Source of the DNA: Parapontixanthobacter sp963736595 | Lineage (GTDB): Bacteria; Pseudomonadota; Alphaproteobacteria; Sphingomonadales; Sphingomonadaceae | DNA: 64,000 nt | Reading direction: 5' to 3' | Assembly (NCBI GenBank): GCA_963736595.1 | Contig: CAVTPG010000002.1 | Location: 124,001 to 188,000 of the forward strand | Shown here: one piece after another, positions 25,459 through 33,818 of the stretch | How the letters are laid out: the number at the start of each line of letters is the position of its first letter | How positions within the stretch are numbered: the first letter of the stretch is position 1 | Notes under the pieces: model-generated | Databases searched by the model: none | Told to the model about the DNA's origin: nothing | Seen by the model: only the letters and a program-made list of their open reading frames with translations | Position numbers and translations under genes: made by a program

Positions 25459-26943
25459 CTAGTATTGCGACTGCAGCTCTGCCAACCGCTTGGCTACACG
25501 TGACAAATCGGCATCGAAAAGGCGCGTTTGTTCCGCAGCGGCATCGCCGTCAAGTCGCAGGAGATATGAAGGATGCACGGTAATCCATAGCTCGCTTCCA
25601 TCATCCAGAGCGATCGCTTCACCGCGAACCTTGGTCACACTGACCGTCTTGCCAAGGATCGCGCGAGCAGAACTGGCACCCATTGCCAGTATAATTTTGG
25701 GCCGAACGACCAGCCTCTCGCTTTCCAGCCACCACCGACACGTATCGATTTCCTTGGCTGTCGGCGACTGATGAACGCGCCGCTTCCCGCGCTGGACATA
25801 TTTGAAATGCTTGACCGCATTGGTGACATAAGCTGCACTGCGATCGATACCGGCAGTCTGTAAATGTGCATCGAGTAACTGACCGGCAGGTCCGACGAAT
25901 GGCCGGCCCAGACGATCCTCCTGATCGCCCGGCTGCTCTCCGACAATCATCAAACTGGAAAAATCGGTGCGAGCCTTCGGCCCTTCCCCGCTTACTGCCT
26001 CATTGTTGAGGTTGCCGATCGAGCAGTCGCGACACCGTGCTATTGCTTGTTCGATTGCTGGCAAATTGTCGGGGCGCGTATCGCGCTTTGTTTCGCCCGC
26101 CGCGACCATCTTCGCTTCACGTTTTTGCGCGCCAGCGATAAGTCCGGGAATAAGCTCCGCTTCCGGCAAATTCTTCCAGTATTTCTTCGGCATTTCGCTT
26201 AACATCGCACCGACTTTCAGCCGAGCCGGATTGAAAATCGAAGCATAATATTTGCGCCATAAATCCTCCACCGGATCGCCTTGCGGCGCATCGGAACGTT
26301 GGGCCGGTGGCCCTTCGCGCATCGTTTCACCATCCCAGTGCAAACACCCGCGGGGCGTCAGGATCGACCACCGCATATTGGCAAAGCGGCGCATGAAAAA
26401 GCCTGCATTCGCGCGGACAATATGATGTTCAGGTTCAAACCAAGCGACATAGTGCTGTTTGTCTATTGCGTCTGTGTCGGGATCTTCGACCACCCGAAAT
26501 CTGACAAAAGCGTGCATTTTATGACTATCGCGGCGAACATTCTTATCCAGCTCTTCGAGCTTGCGGACATCGTCGTCAGTCTTGTCTTCCATCAAACGTG
26601 AATTGGACTGCAAGCGCCACAACAAACGATAGAGCAATGCAAATCGCTCAGCGTCGGAATGCAAAATCGCATTTTTTGCCAAAGCCACGAAGCGTTTATT
26701 CGCGCGCACAATCTTATCAAATTTTATCGTCCCGGTTTGCTGCGCCTGCTCTGATAGATCGACATCAGCAGCCTGACCGAATAAATCGCCGACGCTATCA
26801 GGTTCCGACCAGCTTATACGGTGCGGTTCAACCCCGCACTGCACAAATTGGCGGGCTTGTTCTCGCCAAAAATCAAAGTCATCAGGCGCTGGCATTCGGA
26901 CTGTAAAATAAGCTTGAGTGGTTTTTGCCTCAACGACACTCAT
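25459..26943 (-). CDS. DUF4130 - UdgX fusion, putative uracil-DNA repair protein
   Basis: A 494-residue two-domain protein. The N-terminal half (about 1-255) is the DUF4130/TIGR03915-type putative DNA metabolism domain. The C-terminal half (about 285-494) is a UdgX-type uracil-DNA glycosylase-like domain. Visible features are CxxC at C304 and C307, motif GEQPGDQED at 335-343, C402, HPSYLLR at 457-463, and KRRVH at 387-391. In UdgX the equivalent KRRIH loop carries the His that attacks uracil-DNA and forms a covalent link. It overlaps the radical SAM gene by 4 bp (ATGA). The combination suggests a coupled DNA lesion-processing pathway; its substrate and physiological trigger are not visible here. 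Confidence 0.87.
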   Translation of the reverse strand: MSVVEAKTTQAYFTVRMPAPDDFDFWREQARQFVQCGVEPHRISWSEPDSVGDLFGQAADVDLSEQAQQTGTIKFDKIVRANKRFVALAKNAILHSDAERFALLYRLLWRLQSNSRLMEDKTDDDVRKLEELDKNVRRDSHKMHAFVRFRVVEDPDTDAIDKQHYVAWFEPEHHIVRANAGFFMRRFANMRWSILTPRGCLHWDGETMREGPPAQRSDAPQGDPVEDLWRKYYASIFNPARLKVGAMLSEMPKKYWKNLPEAELIPGLIAGAQKREAKMVAAGETKRDTRPDNLPAIEQAIARCRDCSIGNLNNEAVSGEGPKARTDFSSLMIVGEQPGDQEDRLGRPFVGPAGQLLDAHLQTAGIDRSAAYVTNAVKHFKYVQRGKRRVHQSPTAKEIDTCRWWLESERLVVRPKIILAMGASSARAILGKTVSVTKVRGEAIALDDGSELWITVHPSYLLRLDGDAAAEQTRLFDADLSRVAKRLAELQSQY

Positions 26944-28184
26944 GCTGCGAATAGTTCTAATTGCTCTGTTTTTGGAGCAAGCAAACTGCGCAAATCTGCT
27001 TTGTCGCTCAACAATGTCGGGCGCCAGTTGCTGGCGATCAAGAAAGGCCGAACTTTCGTTATAGAAACCGTTAGTTTTGCGACATCATCAAGGGAAAGAC
27101 TGTGATGCCGCCGTGCAGCAATAATCCGGTTAACTGCTTTCACACCGAGACCAGGCACACGCAATAATCGCTCTCTGCTCGCTCGGTTGACATCGACCGG
27201 AAAAAACTCGCGAAACTTCAAAGCCCAAGCCAATTTCGGATCTATGTCGAGTGGTAAGTTGCCGCTTTGATCGGTTGCCTGCATCACTTCGCTGGATTTG
27301 TAGCCATAAAACCGCATTAGCCAGTCCGACTGATAAAGCCGATGCTCTCTAATCAATGGCGGACGCTTTAGAGGCAAAACCGCGCTTGCATCGGGAATGG
27401 GCGAAAATGCCGAATAATACACCCGGCGCAAACTGAAATTGTCATACAGCCGACTGGCTTTGCCGACAATATCGGCATCGCTGGCGGCGTCCGCACCGAC
27501 AATCATCTGCGTCGATTGCCCGGCAGGCGCATATCGCGGCGCATGGCGAAAACGCTTCCGCTCGTCCTTGGCTTGCACGATTGCACTTTTCATGCCGCCC
27601 ATCGCGTGTTCAATCTGACGCGCGTCTTTATCAGGGGCGAGGCGCGTTAATCCGCTATCTGTCGGAAGCTCGACATTGATCGACACTCGATCGGCGTAGA
27701 AACCAGCCTGGCGCGCCAGTTCCGGATCGGCCTCAGGAATTGTTTTCAAATGAATGTAGCCCCGAAAATCATGCTCTTCGCGCAGTATACGGGCGGTTTC
27801 AATCAATTGCTCCATCGTGTGATTGGAGCTTTTGATAATTCCGGACGAGAGGAACAGTCCTTCGATGTAATTCCGGCGGTAAAAATTCAATGTTAAATCA
27901 GCGACTTCCTGCGGCGTAAACCGCGCGCGGCGCACATTGCTGCTCTTGCGGTTGATGCAATAATGGCAGTCGAAAATACAATGATTGGTCAGCAGAAGTT
28001 TGAGTAGCGAGATACAGCGTCCATCGGGTGCATAGGCGTGACATATGCCCATGCCTTCAGTCGAACCGATCCCTTTTCCATTCGTGCTGTCTTTTTTGAC
28101 CGTGCCGGAAGACGCGCAGGAAGCATCGTATTTTGCCGCGTCAGCAAGAATTTCCAGCTTCTCTATAATGGTATCTGATCGCAT
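26940..28184 (-). CDS. Putative DNA modification/repair radical SAM protein
   Basis: A 414-residue radical SAM enzyme of the TIGR03916 type. The [4Fe-4S]-binding signature is C69-x3-C73-x2-C76 in HCIFDCHYCIN, followed by a partial barrel. The C-terminus (about residues 345-375) has a helix-hairpin-helix DNA-binding segment, LRVPGLGVKAVNRIIAARR, and an additional proline-free tail. The stop overlaps the start of the DUF4130-UdgX gene, as is usual for this pair across bacteria. The reaction is unknown; a repair or modification of a nucleobase is inferred from the partners and the HhH domain. It is transcribed away from the PPOx-like gene. Confidence 0.85.
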   Translation of the reverse strand: MRSDTIIEKLEILADAAKYDASCASSGTVKKDSTNGKGIGSTEGMGICHAYAPDGRCISLLKLLLTNHCIFDCHYCINRKSSNVRRARFTPQEVADLTLNFYRRNYIEGLFLSSGIIKSSNHTMEQLIETARILREEHDFRGYIHLKTIPEADPELARQAGFYADRVSINVELPTDSGLTRLAPDKDARQIEHAMGGMKSAIVQAKDERKRFRHAPRYAPAGQSTQMIVGADAASDADIVGKASRLYDNFSLRRVYYSAFSPIPDASAVLPLKRPPLIREHRLYQSDWLMRFYGYKSSEVMQATDQSGNLPLDIDPKLAWALKFREFFPVDVNRASRERLLRVPGLGVKAVNRIIAARRHHSLSLDDVAKLTVSITKVRPFLIASNWRPTLLSDKADLRSLLAPKTEQLELFAA

Positions 28185-28337
28185 CTTTTACCTCGAAGTT
28201 CTATATATGTTCTCACTGCGAAAAGTGCCAGTGATAATGTTGGATCATGGCATTCTGTAAGCGAGCCTGCGCCTTGTCATATCGGAACAAATCGCGGCTT
28301 TCAGCCATTGATAAGTCGAACACAGGAGACAGACTTA

Positions 28338-28820
28338 ATGAAGTATAATGAAGGCAATGCCGACGAGCTGAAGACGAAATTTTGGAAGGCGTTGTCGGAT
28401 TCTCCGTTCGTTTTCCTCGAGCGGACAGAAAACCCCGGCGAAGCTGTCGTGATGACGGCGCAGCTGGATAAGGACGCCGACAGCGAAATATGGTTCTTCA
28501 CGACCAAGGATCATCATTTGGCCGAAATGGGTCCGGCAGTCGTGACCTTTGCCGGTAAAGATAATCAGATTTTTGCGCGGATCGAAGGCACGCTTTCGCA
28601 AGAGACGAGCAAAGAACGGCTTGATAAACAATGGAATAACTTCGTCGAAGCGTGGTTTCCGGGCGGAAAAGACGATCCCAATTTACTCATGTTGAGCATG
28701 AAATTGGGTGACGCAGAAATTTGGAATAGCGACCTTGGTATGATCAATAACGCCAAGATGATGCTCGGCATGGATGTGCGTGGCGAAGGTAAAGAACACC
28801 ACGTCGAAACCGCACTTTAA
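28338..28820 (+). CDS. Pyridoxamine 5'-phosphate oxidase-like flavin protein
   Basis: A 160-residue protein of the split-barrel FMN-binding general stress protein 26 type. It carries AVVMTAQLDKDADSEIWFFTTKDHHLAEMG, then VVTFAGKDNQIFARIEGTL and a tryptophan motif WFPGGKDDPNLLMLSMKLGDAEIW, all typical of the group. ATG 28338 is preceded by a CAGGAGA ribosome site about 8 bp upstream. It is a single gene followed by a strong hairpin-T-run terminator. The family links to stress and flavin or haem-related binding; the specific ligand is unclear. Confidence 0.85.
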   Translation: MKYNEGNADELKTKFWKALSDSPFVFLERTENPGEAVVMTAQLDKDADSEIWFFTTKDHHLAEMGPAVVTFAGKDNQIFARIEGTLSQETSKERLDKQWNNFVEAWFPGGKDDPNLLMLSMKLGDAEIWNSDLGMINNAKMMLGMDVRGEGKEHHVETAL

Positions 28821-28840
28821 GCGAACCCGAACGAAGCTAG

Positions 28841-28873
28841 AGCCGCCCTCCTGTTTAAGAAGGGCGGCTTTTT
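28841..28873 (+). terminator. Rho-independent terminator after the PPOx-like gene
   Basis: AGCCGCCCT at 28841-28849 pairs perfectly with AGGGCGGCT at 28861-28869, loop of 11 nt, followed by TTTT. It lies 20 bp after the gene and faces the convergent symporter gene. Confidence 0.88.
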
Positions 28874-28878
28874 CGTGC

Positions 28879-30309
28879 CTAACCCCCTAGAATGGAAGGG
28901 AATATTCCAACGATCAAGATGATCGACAGTGCGAGCGGGCATAGCCAGCGCACTAGGAACAACCAGAAACGCTCCAGACCGCCGGACAGTCCGTTTTCGG
29001 AGTCGATTAAACGGCGCTGGGCTACCCATCCGACGAACACAGATGTCAGTATCGCACCGATCGGCATCAATACTTTGCTCGTGACGGTATCCAGAACATC
29101 AAACATCCCCTGCCCCTCGAACAGCGGAATGAAGCTGAATGGTTTGAAATCCGCCAATATGTTAAAGGATAGGGCAGCCAAAACCCCTAATGCCAGCGCG
29201 CCAAGTGTAATGATCAGCGTGGCCAACGTGCGCGAGAGATTGGCTTTCTCTTTCAGCCATGCGGTAGGCGCTTCCATTAGCGACACCGAACTTGTCAGAG
29301 CTGCGAAAAACACCATGACGAAAAATAGCAGCCCCACAAGCGAGCCGAATGGCATATTCTGGAACGCAATGGGAAGCGACTGGAACATCAAGCCGGGGCC
29401 AGAATTCGGTTCCAGTCCAGCGGCAAAGACAATCGGGAAAATGCACAGTCCGGCCAGTAAAGCCACGGCAGTATCGGCGCTGGCGATAATGCCGGACGTA
29501 CCGGCAAGGTTGACGTCACGCCCGACATAAGCGCCGTATGTCATCATTCCCGCGACACCGAGAGACAGCGAGAAAAACGCTTGGCCGACCGCTGCCAGCA
29601 TGACCGGGCCGGTCAGCTTCGTCGCATCAAACGTAAAGAGATAACTGACCGCTTCGGCAAAAGCGCCCGTAAACGCGCCATAGATCGTGATGGCCAGAAA
29701 GAGCGTAAAGAAGGTTGGCATCAGCCACGTGGCGACCCATTCGATGCCGCTCGAAATACCCCGGGACACGAAGTAAAATGTGATGGCGAGGAATACAAAG
29801 TGCAGTCCCACCATCAGCGCGCCGTTACCGAACAGCGACGGCAGCAGACCTTCGACATCTTCGGCAGGTCGCCCTTGGAACGCTCCGCCGGACAAGCCGG
29901 TGGCGACCAGATCCTGCGCAAATACGCCGATATAGTACAGCACCCAACCTCCGACCACGCAGTAGAAGCTGAGAACCAGAAAAGCGCCTGTCACACCGAA
30001 TGACGCCAGCGTGTCCCAGTGGCTCGACTTGCCGGATTCCGCCGCAATGCGCCGCACGCTTTCCGGTGCTGAGGCCTGGCCGTGACGGCCGATCAGGGTT
30101 TCGGAAAGCAGTATGGGCAGACCGATCAGGACCACGCAAAGAATGTAGAAGACGACAAATGCGCCGCCTCCATTAGCGCCCGCTTCCGCCGGAAAGCGCC
30201 ACATATTGCCAAGCCCCACAGCGGAACCGACAGCAGCCAGAATAAATGCCGATCGCGAAGACCATCCATCGCGCTTCGTGATCCCATCCGATCCGGTGGT
30301 GACGACCAT
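28879..30309 (-). CDS. SLC6-like sodium-dependent symporter (NSS family)
   Basis: A 476-residue secondary transporter of the neurotransmitter:sodium symporter family. The first helix has the conserved AVGSAVGLGNMWRFP and the following GANGGGAFVVFYILCVVLIGLPILLSE, and about 11-12 hydrophobic helices follow, with SPIGA-type loops. The start ATG 30309 is chosen because a GGAGAGGGAAG ribosome site lies just upstream; upstream codons belong to an extended frame. The substrate, probably an amino acid or related compound, cannot be told from sequence. It is divergent from panB. Confidence 0.9.
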   Translation of the reverse strand: MVVTTGSDGITKRDGWSSRSAFILAAVGSAVGLGNMWRFPAEAGANGGGAFVVFYILCVVLIGLPILLSETLIGRHGQASAPESVRRIAAESGKSSHWDTLASFGVTGAFLVLSFYCVVGGWVLYYIGVFAQDLVATGLSGGAFQGRPAEDVEGLLPSLFGNGALMVGLHFVFLAITFYFVSRGISSGIEWVATWLMPTFFTLFLAITIYGAFTGAFAEAVSYLFTFDATKLTGPVMLAAVGQAFFSLSLGVAGMMTYGAYVGRDVNLAGTSGIIASADTAVALLAGLCIFPIVFAAGLEPNSGPGLMFQSLPIAFQNMPFGSLVGLLFFVMVFFAALTSSVSLMEAPTAWLKEKANLSRTLATLIITLGALALGVLAALSFNILADFKPFSFIPLFEGQGMFDVLDTVTSKVLMPIGAILTSVFVGWVAQRRLIDSENGLSGGLERFWLFLVRWLCPLALSIILIVGIFPSILGG

Positions 30310-30450
30310 AAACTTCCCTCTCCCTTTGCGAACCTTCTGCGGGCGCGCATAATGATATCGGGTTCTTTGCAAGAAAATTTCGGCCTCGTCGAGAGGGCGC
30401 AAATCTTATCCGCTTTGCATCTGCGAAGCGGCGCGGTTAAAGCAGCGCCC

Positions 30451-31324
30451 ATGTCCACGACTTTTCAGATCGACACTTCGACCAGCCGGGCCAATCCGAC
30501 CCCTGCCCCGATGAAGCGCCTCACGGTGCCGCGCATACGCGCGCGCAAGCAGGATGGCGTGACGCAGGAGCCGTTGGTGATGCTGACAGCCTACACTGCG
30601 CGTCAAGCACAATTGCTGGATGCACATTGCGACTTGCTGCTGGTCGGAGACTCGCTAGGTCAGGTAATTTACGGCCTCCCCTCCACCATCCCGGTCACTC
30701 TCGACATGATGGCCAACCATGCCGCGGCCGTCGTAAGGGGATCGTACCATTCGGTTGTCGTCGTCGATATGCCGTTCGGGTCTTACGAAGCCAGCAAGGA
30801 ACAGGCCTTCGACAGCGCGGCACGGCTCTTAAAAGACAGCGGTGCGGCTGCTGTAAAGCTGGAAGGCGGCGCAGCAATGGCGGAAACTGTCGCTTTTCTG
30901 ATTGCTCGCGGCATCCCGGTGATGGGCCATGTTGGATTAACTCCACAAGCCGTCAACGTGCTTGGGCGGCTATATGGCGCGCGGGCGCAGCGGCGCCGAG
31001 GCGGACAAGATCGTCAGCGATGCCAAGGCTCTGGATGACGCAGGAGCTTTCGCCATCGTGGTCGAAGGTGTCGTCGAGCCGATTGCAATCGCCGTGACCG
31101 ATGCGGTCGCTGCACCGACAATCGGGATCGGCGCGTCGGCAAAATGCGACGGACAGGTTCTCGTCACCGAAGATATGCTTGGAATGTTCGAGCGTGTGCC
31201 GCGTTTTGTAAAGAAATATGACAATATTGCCGAGCGGATTGAAGCAACTGTCGCCAAATATTCGGCCGAAGTCCGTGATCGCAGCTTCCCCGATGCCGAC
31301 CAGACTTACCAACCCAAATCTTAG
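30451..31324 (+). pseudogene. panB: 3-Methyl-2-oxobutanoate hydroxymethyltransferase, split by a +1 frameshift
   Basis: PanB adds a hydroxymethyl group to 2-ketoisovalerate in pantothenate (CoA precursor) synthesis. The N-terminal half has MLTAYTARQAQLLDAHCD, LLVGDSLGQVIYG and GHVGLTPQAVNVLG. The second half, in the +1 frame, begins GGYMARGRSGAEADKI and ends with VVEGV, APTIGIGAS, CDGQVLVTEDMLG. A GGG run at 30964-30966 where GG would keep the frame breaks the gene: CTT GGC GGC TAT ATG would read LGGYM. Total 874 bp equals 291 codons plus one. ATG 30451 or 30511 may be the start. Either a true defect causing pantothenate dependence or a sequence error. Confidence 0.83.
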
Positions 31325-31335
31325 ACCGGCGACCA

Positions 31336-32418
31336 GTGTCCACCTTATTGCAGTTCTACAAGTTTTCGCTCGCCTTCATGGCGGTGTGTTTCGCCCTCGC
31401 CATTTGGTACGGATGGAGCAGCACAGGATCGATTGCAGCGACTGCCGAAATTTTGTGGATCGTTCTCGTCCTCACCATTTTGGAAATTTCGCTTAGCTTC
31501 GACAATGCCGTCGTCAATGCGACCGTGCTGCGGGATATGAGCGAAAAGTGGCAACGCCGCTTTCTGACATGGGGGATCCTTATTGCGGTCTTTGGAATGC
31601 GGATCGTATTTCCCCTCGCCATCGTGGCGGTGGCTGCCGATCTTGGCCCGATCGATGCCATCCGCTTGTCGCTAAACGATCCGGAAGGTTACGAAGCGAT
31701 CGTGTCCGGCGCCCATATCGGCATTGCGGGTTTCGGCGGAGCCTTCCTTACGATGGTAGGGCTCAACTTCTTTTTCGATGGCGAGAAGGATGTCCACTGG
31801 ATCACCGCAGTGGAACGATTTGTTACCAAAGCATCCGACATCAAGGCGGTTGAAATTGCTGTCGTTTTGCTCGCACTTTACGGCATCTCAATGACGCTAA
31901 ATGCCGGCGATGCTTCCACTTTTCTCGTTTCCGGTGTGCTAGGCCTGGTCACCTATATCGTAGTCGATGGGATCGGCACTTTGCTCGATATGGCCGAAAA
32001 GCAAAAGTTGGCCGAAGGTGCGGCCCGTTCTGGGCTTGGCGGGTTTCTCTATCTTGAAGTGCTCGATGCCAGCTTTTCATTCGACGGCGTGATCGGCGCC
32101 TTTGCGCTTACCAACAATATGCTCATCATTGCCATCGGCTTGTCGATCGGTGCCATGTTTGTGCGTTCGATGACCATACATTTGGTGCGCGCCGGAACTT
32201 TGACGCAATTTCGCTATTTGGAGCATGGAGCGTTCTGGGCGATCATTGCCTTGGGTTCGATTATGCTGCTCTCGGCAAAATTCCACATACCCGAGACTAT
32301 AACCGGACTGATCGGGGCCGTTTTGATCGGTTTGTCGCTATGGTGGTCGGTTCGCTATAATCGCAATCAGAAGCTGAATAAGGACACGATCGAAACTGCG
32401 ACTGACTTGGCGTCATAG
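31336..32418 (+). CDS. DUF475 (TerC-like) integral membrane protein
   Basis: A 360-residue polytopic membrane protein of the DUF475 family, related to TerC. It has the paired acidic motifs LEISLSFDNAVVNA near residue 50 and LEVLDASFSFDGVIGAFA near 240, which in this superfamily lie within the membrane and may bind metal. About eight to nine hydrophobic helices are visible. The start is GTG 31336, 11 bp after panB, so it may be co-transcribed. Its function is not established; metal export or stress resistance is a guess from TerC. Confidence 0.82.
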   Translation: MSTLLQFYKFSLAFMAVCFALAIWYGWSSTGSIAATAEILWIVLVLTILEISLSFDNAVVNATVLRDMSEKWQRRFLTWGILIAVFGMRIVFPLAIVAVAADLGPIDAIRLSLNDPEGYEAIVSGAHIGIAGFGGAFLTMVGLNFFFDGEKDVHWITAVERFVTKASDIKAVEIAVVLLALYGISMTLNAGDASTFLVSGVLGLVTYIVVDGIGTLLDMAEKQKLAEGAARSGLGGFLYLEVLDASFSFDGVIGAFALTNNMLIIAIGLSIGAMFVRSMTIHLVRAGTLTQFRYLEHGAFWAIIALGSIMLLSAKFHIPETITGLIGAVLIGLSLWWSVRYNRNQKLNKDTIETATDLAS

Positions 32419-32423
32419 ATTAA

Positions 32424-32442
32424 GCCAAATTGGCAATTTTTT
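32424..32442 (+). terminator. Weak hairpin and T-run between convergent genes
   Basis: GCCA/TGGC (32424-32427 with 32431-32434, 3-nt loop) is followed by AATTTTTT. The stem is short, so it is a weak candidate terminator for the DUF475 gene, before the convergent prsR. Confidence 0.35.
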
Positions 32443-32450
32443 GCCTGAAG

Positions 32451-33818
32451 TTACGGGCGCAAATCATATTGTTTCATAAGGTCGTAAAGCGTTGGCCTGC
32501 TCACCCCGAGCAGCTTGGCGGCGCTACTGATGTTATTTTCCACCCGTGAAAGCGCTTGTCGGATAATACGCTTATCCGACTCTTCTCGCGCGGCCTTGAG
32601 GTCCAAGGCCTGCAACGATTGCGCATTCTTCGCATCATTGAAATCAAGGTCGTCGATGCCGATAAGTTTGTCATCGCACATAATGACCGCTCGCTTCACG
32701 CGATTTTCCAACTCACGGACATTCCCCGGCCACGGCCAGTCATCGATCGCTGCTAATGCGTCGGGTGTGAACCCTCTGATGCCTGGGTTCATTTCATTAG
32801 CAAAGCGTGACAGGAAAGACTTTGCCAACAGCACGGGATCGCCGGTTCGCTCCGACAAGGGTGGCACTTTAATAACGACTTCGGCCAATCGATAGTACAA
32901 ATCTTCGCGAAAAGTCCCGGCGGATATCATCGCTTCGAGATCCTGATGCGTGGCGCAAACAATCCGCGTATCGACTGCAATTTGCTTGCGTCCGCCGATC
33001 CGTTCGATGGTTCGCTCTTGCAAAAATCGCAGCAGCTTAACTTGCAATTGTAGCGGAATATCACCCACTTCGTCCAAGAACAGCGTACCGCCGGCCGACA
33101 TCTCGATCTTGCCTTCGGTCAGTTTGACCGCACCTGTAAAAGCGCCTTTCTCATGCCCGAACAATTCGCTTTCCAGCAGCGTTTCGGGGATGGCCGCGCA
33201 GTTTATAGCGACGAACGGTCCGGAGCGGCGATCGCTATGTTCGTGAAGTCCCTTGGCGATTAGTTCTTTGCCCGTTCCGCTACCCCCAAGCACCATGACA
33301 GAGACATTTGTGTTCGCGACACGCTCGACCGTTCGGGCGACTTTCAGCATTTCGGGCGCGCTGGTTATAACGCGGCCCAGCACGACATGATCGTCATCGC
33401 CGCGCTCGGATAATCTGCGATTCTCCTGCTCGATCTCGTATAGATGGTGGGCGCGATCGACGATCAGGCCGAGATCATCAATATCGATGGGCTTTTGATA
33501 AAAATCATAAGCTCCTCTGGCGATGGCGTGAAGCGCGCTGTCGCGTTCGCCATGTCCCGATGCAACCACCACCTTGGTTTGCGGCAAAAGCTCCATGATA
33601 TTATCAAGCGTTGCAAAACCCTCGCTTGTGCCATCAGGGTCCGGTGGAAGGCCAAGATCAAGGGTGACAACAGCCGGTTTAAGCGCGCGCAGCTTCTCAA
33701 TCGCCTCGGTTCGCGTGCCGACAATAGTGACGTCATAAGCATCATAGGCCCACTTCAATTGCGCCTGCAGACCTACATCGTCCTCAATGATCAGCAGCGG
33801 AGGTTTCTTCTCGCTCAT
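32451..33818 (-). CDS. prsR: PEP-CTERM-box response regulator, sigma-54 type (PrsR)
   Basis: A 455-residue NtrC-family response regulator for the XrtA/PEP-CTERM protein-sorting and exopolysaccharide system. The receiver domain has Asp54 (VTLDLGLPP), the AAA+ domain has Walker A GGSGTGKE, the sigma-54 contact loop GAFTGA in ELFGHEKGAFTGA, and a Walker B GGTLFLDEV. The Fis-type HTH is at the C-terminus (NISSAAKLLGVSRPTLYDLM). It abuts prsK with no gap. No exosortase or PEP-CTERM gene is in the window, so its targets lie elsewhere. It needs RpoN to act. Confidence 0.92.
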   Translation of the reverse strand: MSEKKPPLLIIEDDVGLQAQLKWAYDAYDVTIVGTRTEAIEKLRALKPAVVTLDLGLPPDPDGTSEGFATLDNIMELLPQTKVVVASGHGERDSALHAIARGAYDFYQKPIDIDDLGLIVDRAHHLYEIEQENRRLSERGDDDHVVLGRVITSAPEMLKVARTVERVANTNVSVMVLGGSGTGKELIAKGLHEHSDRRSGPFVAINCAAIPETLLESELFGHEKGAFTGAVKLTEGKIEMSAGGTLFLDEVGDIPLQLQVKLLRFLQERTIERIGGRKQIAVDTRIVCATHQDLEAMISAGTFREDLYYRLAEVVIKVPPLSERTGDPVLLAKSFLSRFANEMNPGIRGFTPDALAAIDDWPWPGNVRELENRVKRAVIMCDDKLIGIDDLDFNDAKNAQSLQALDLKAAREESDKRIIRQALSRVENNISSAAKLLGVSRPTLYDLMKQYDLRP

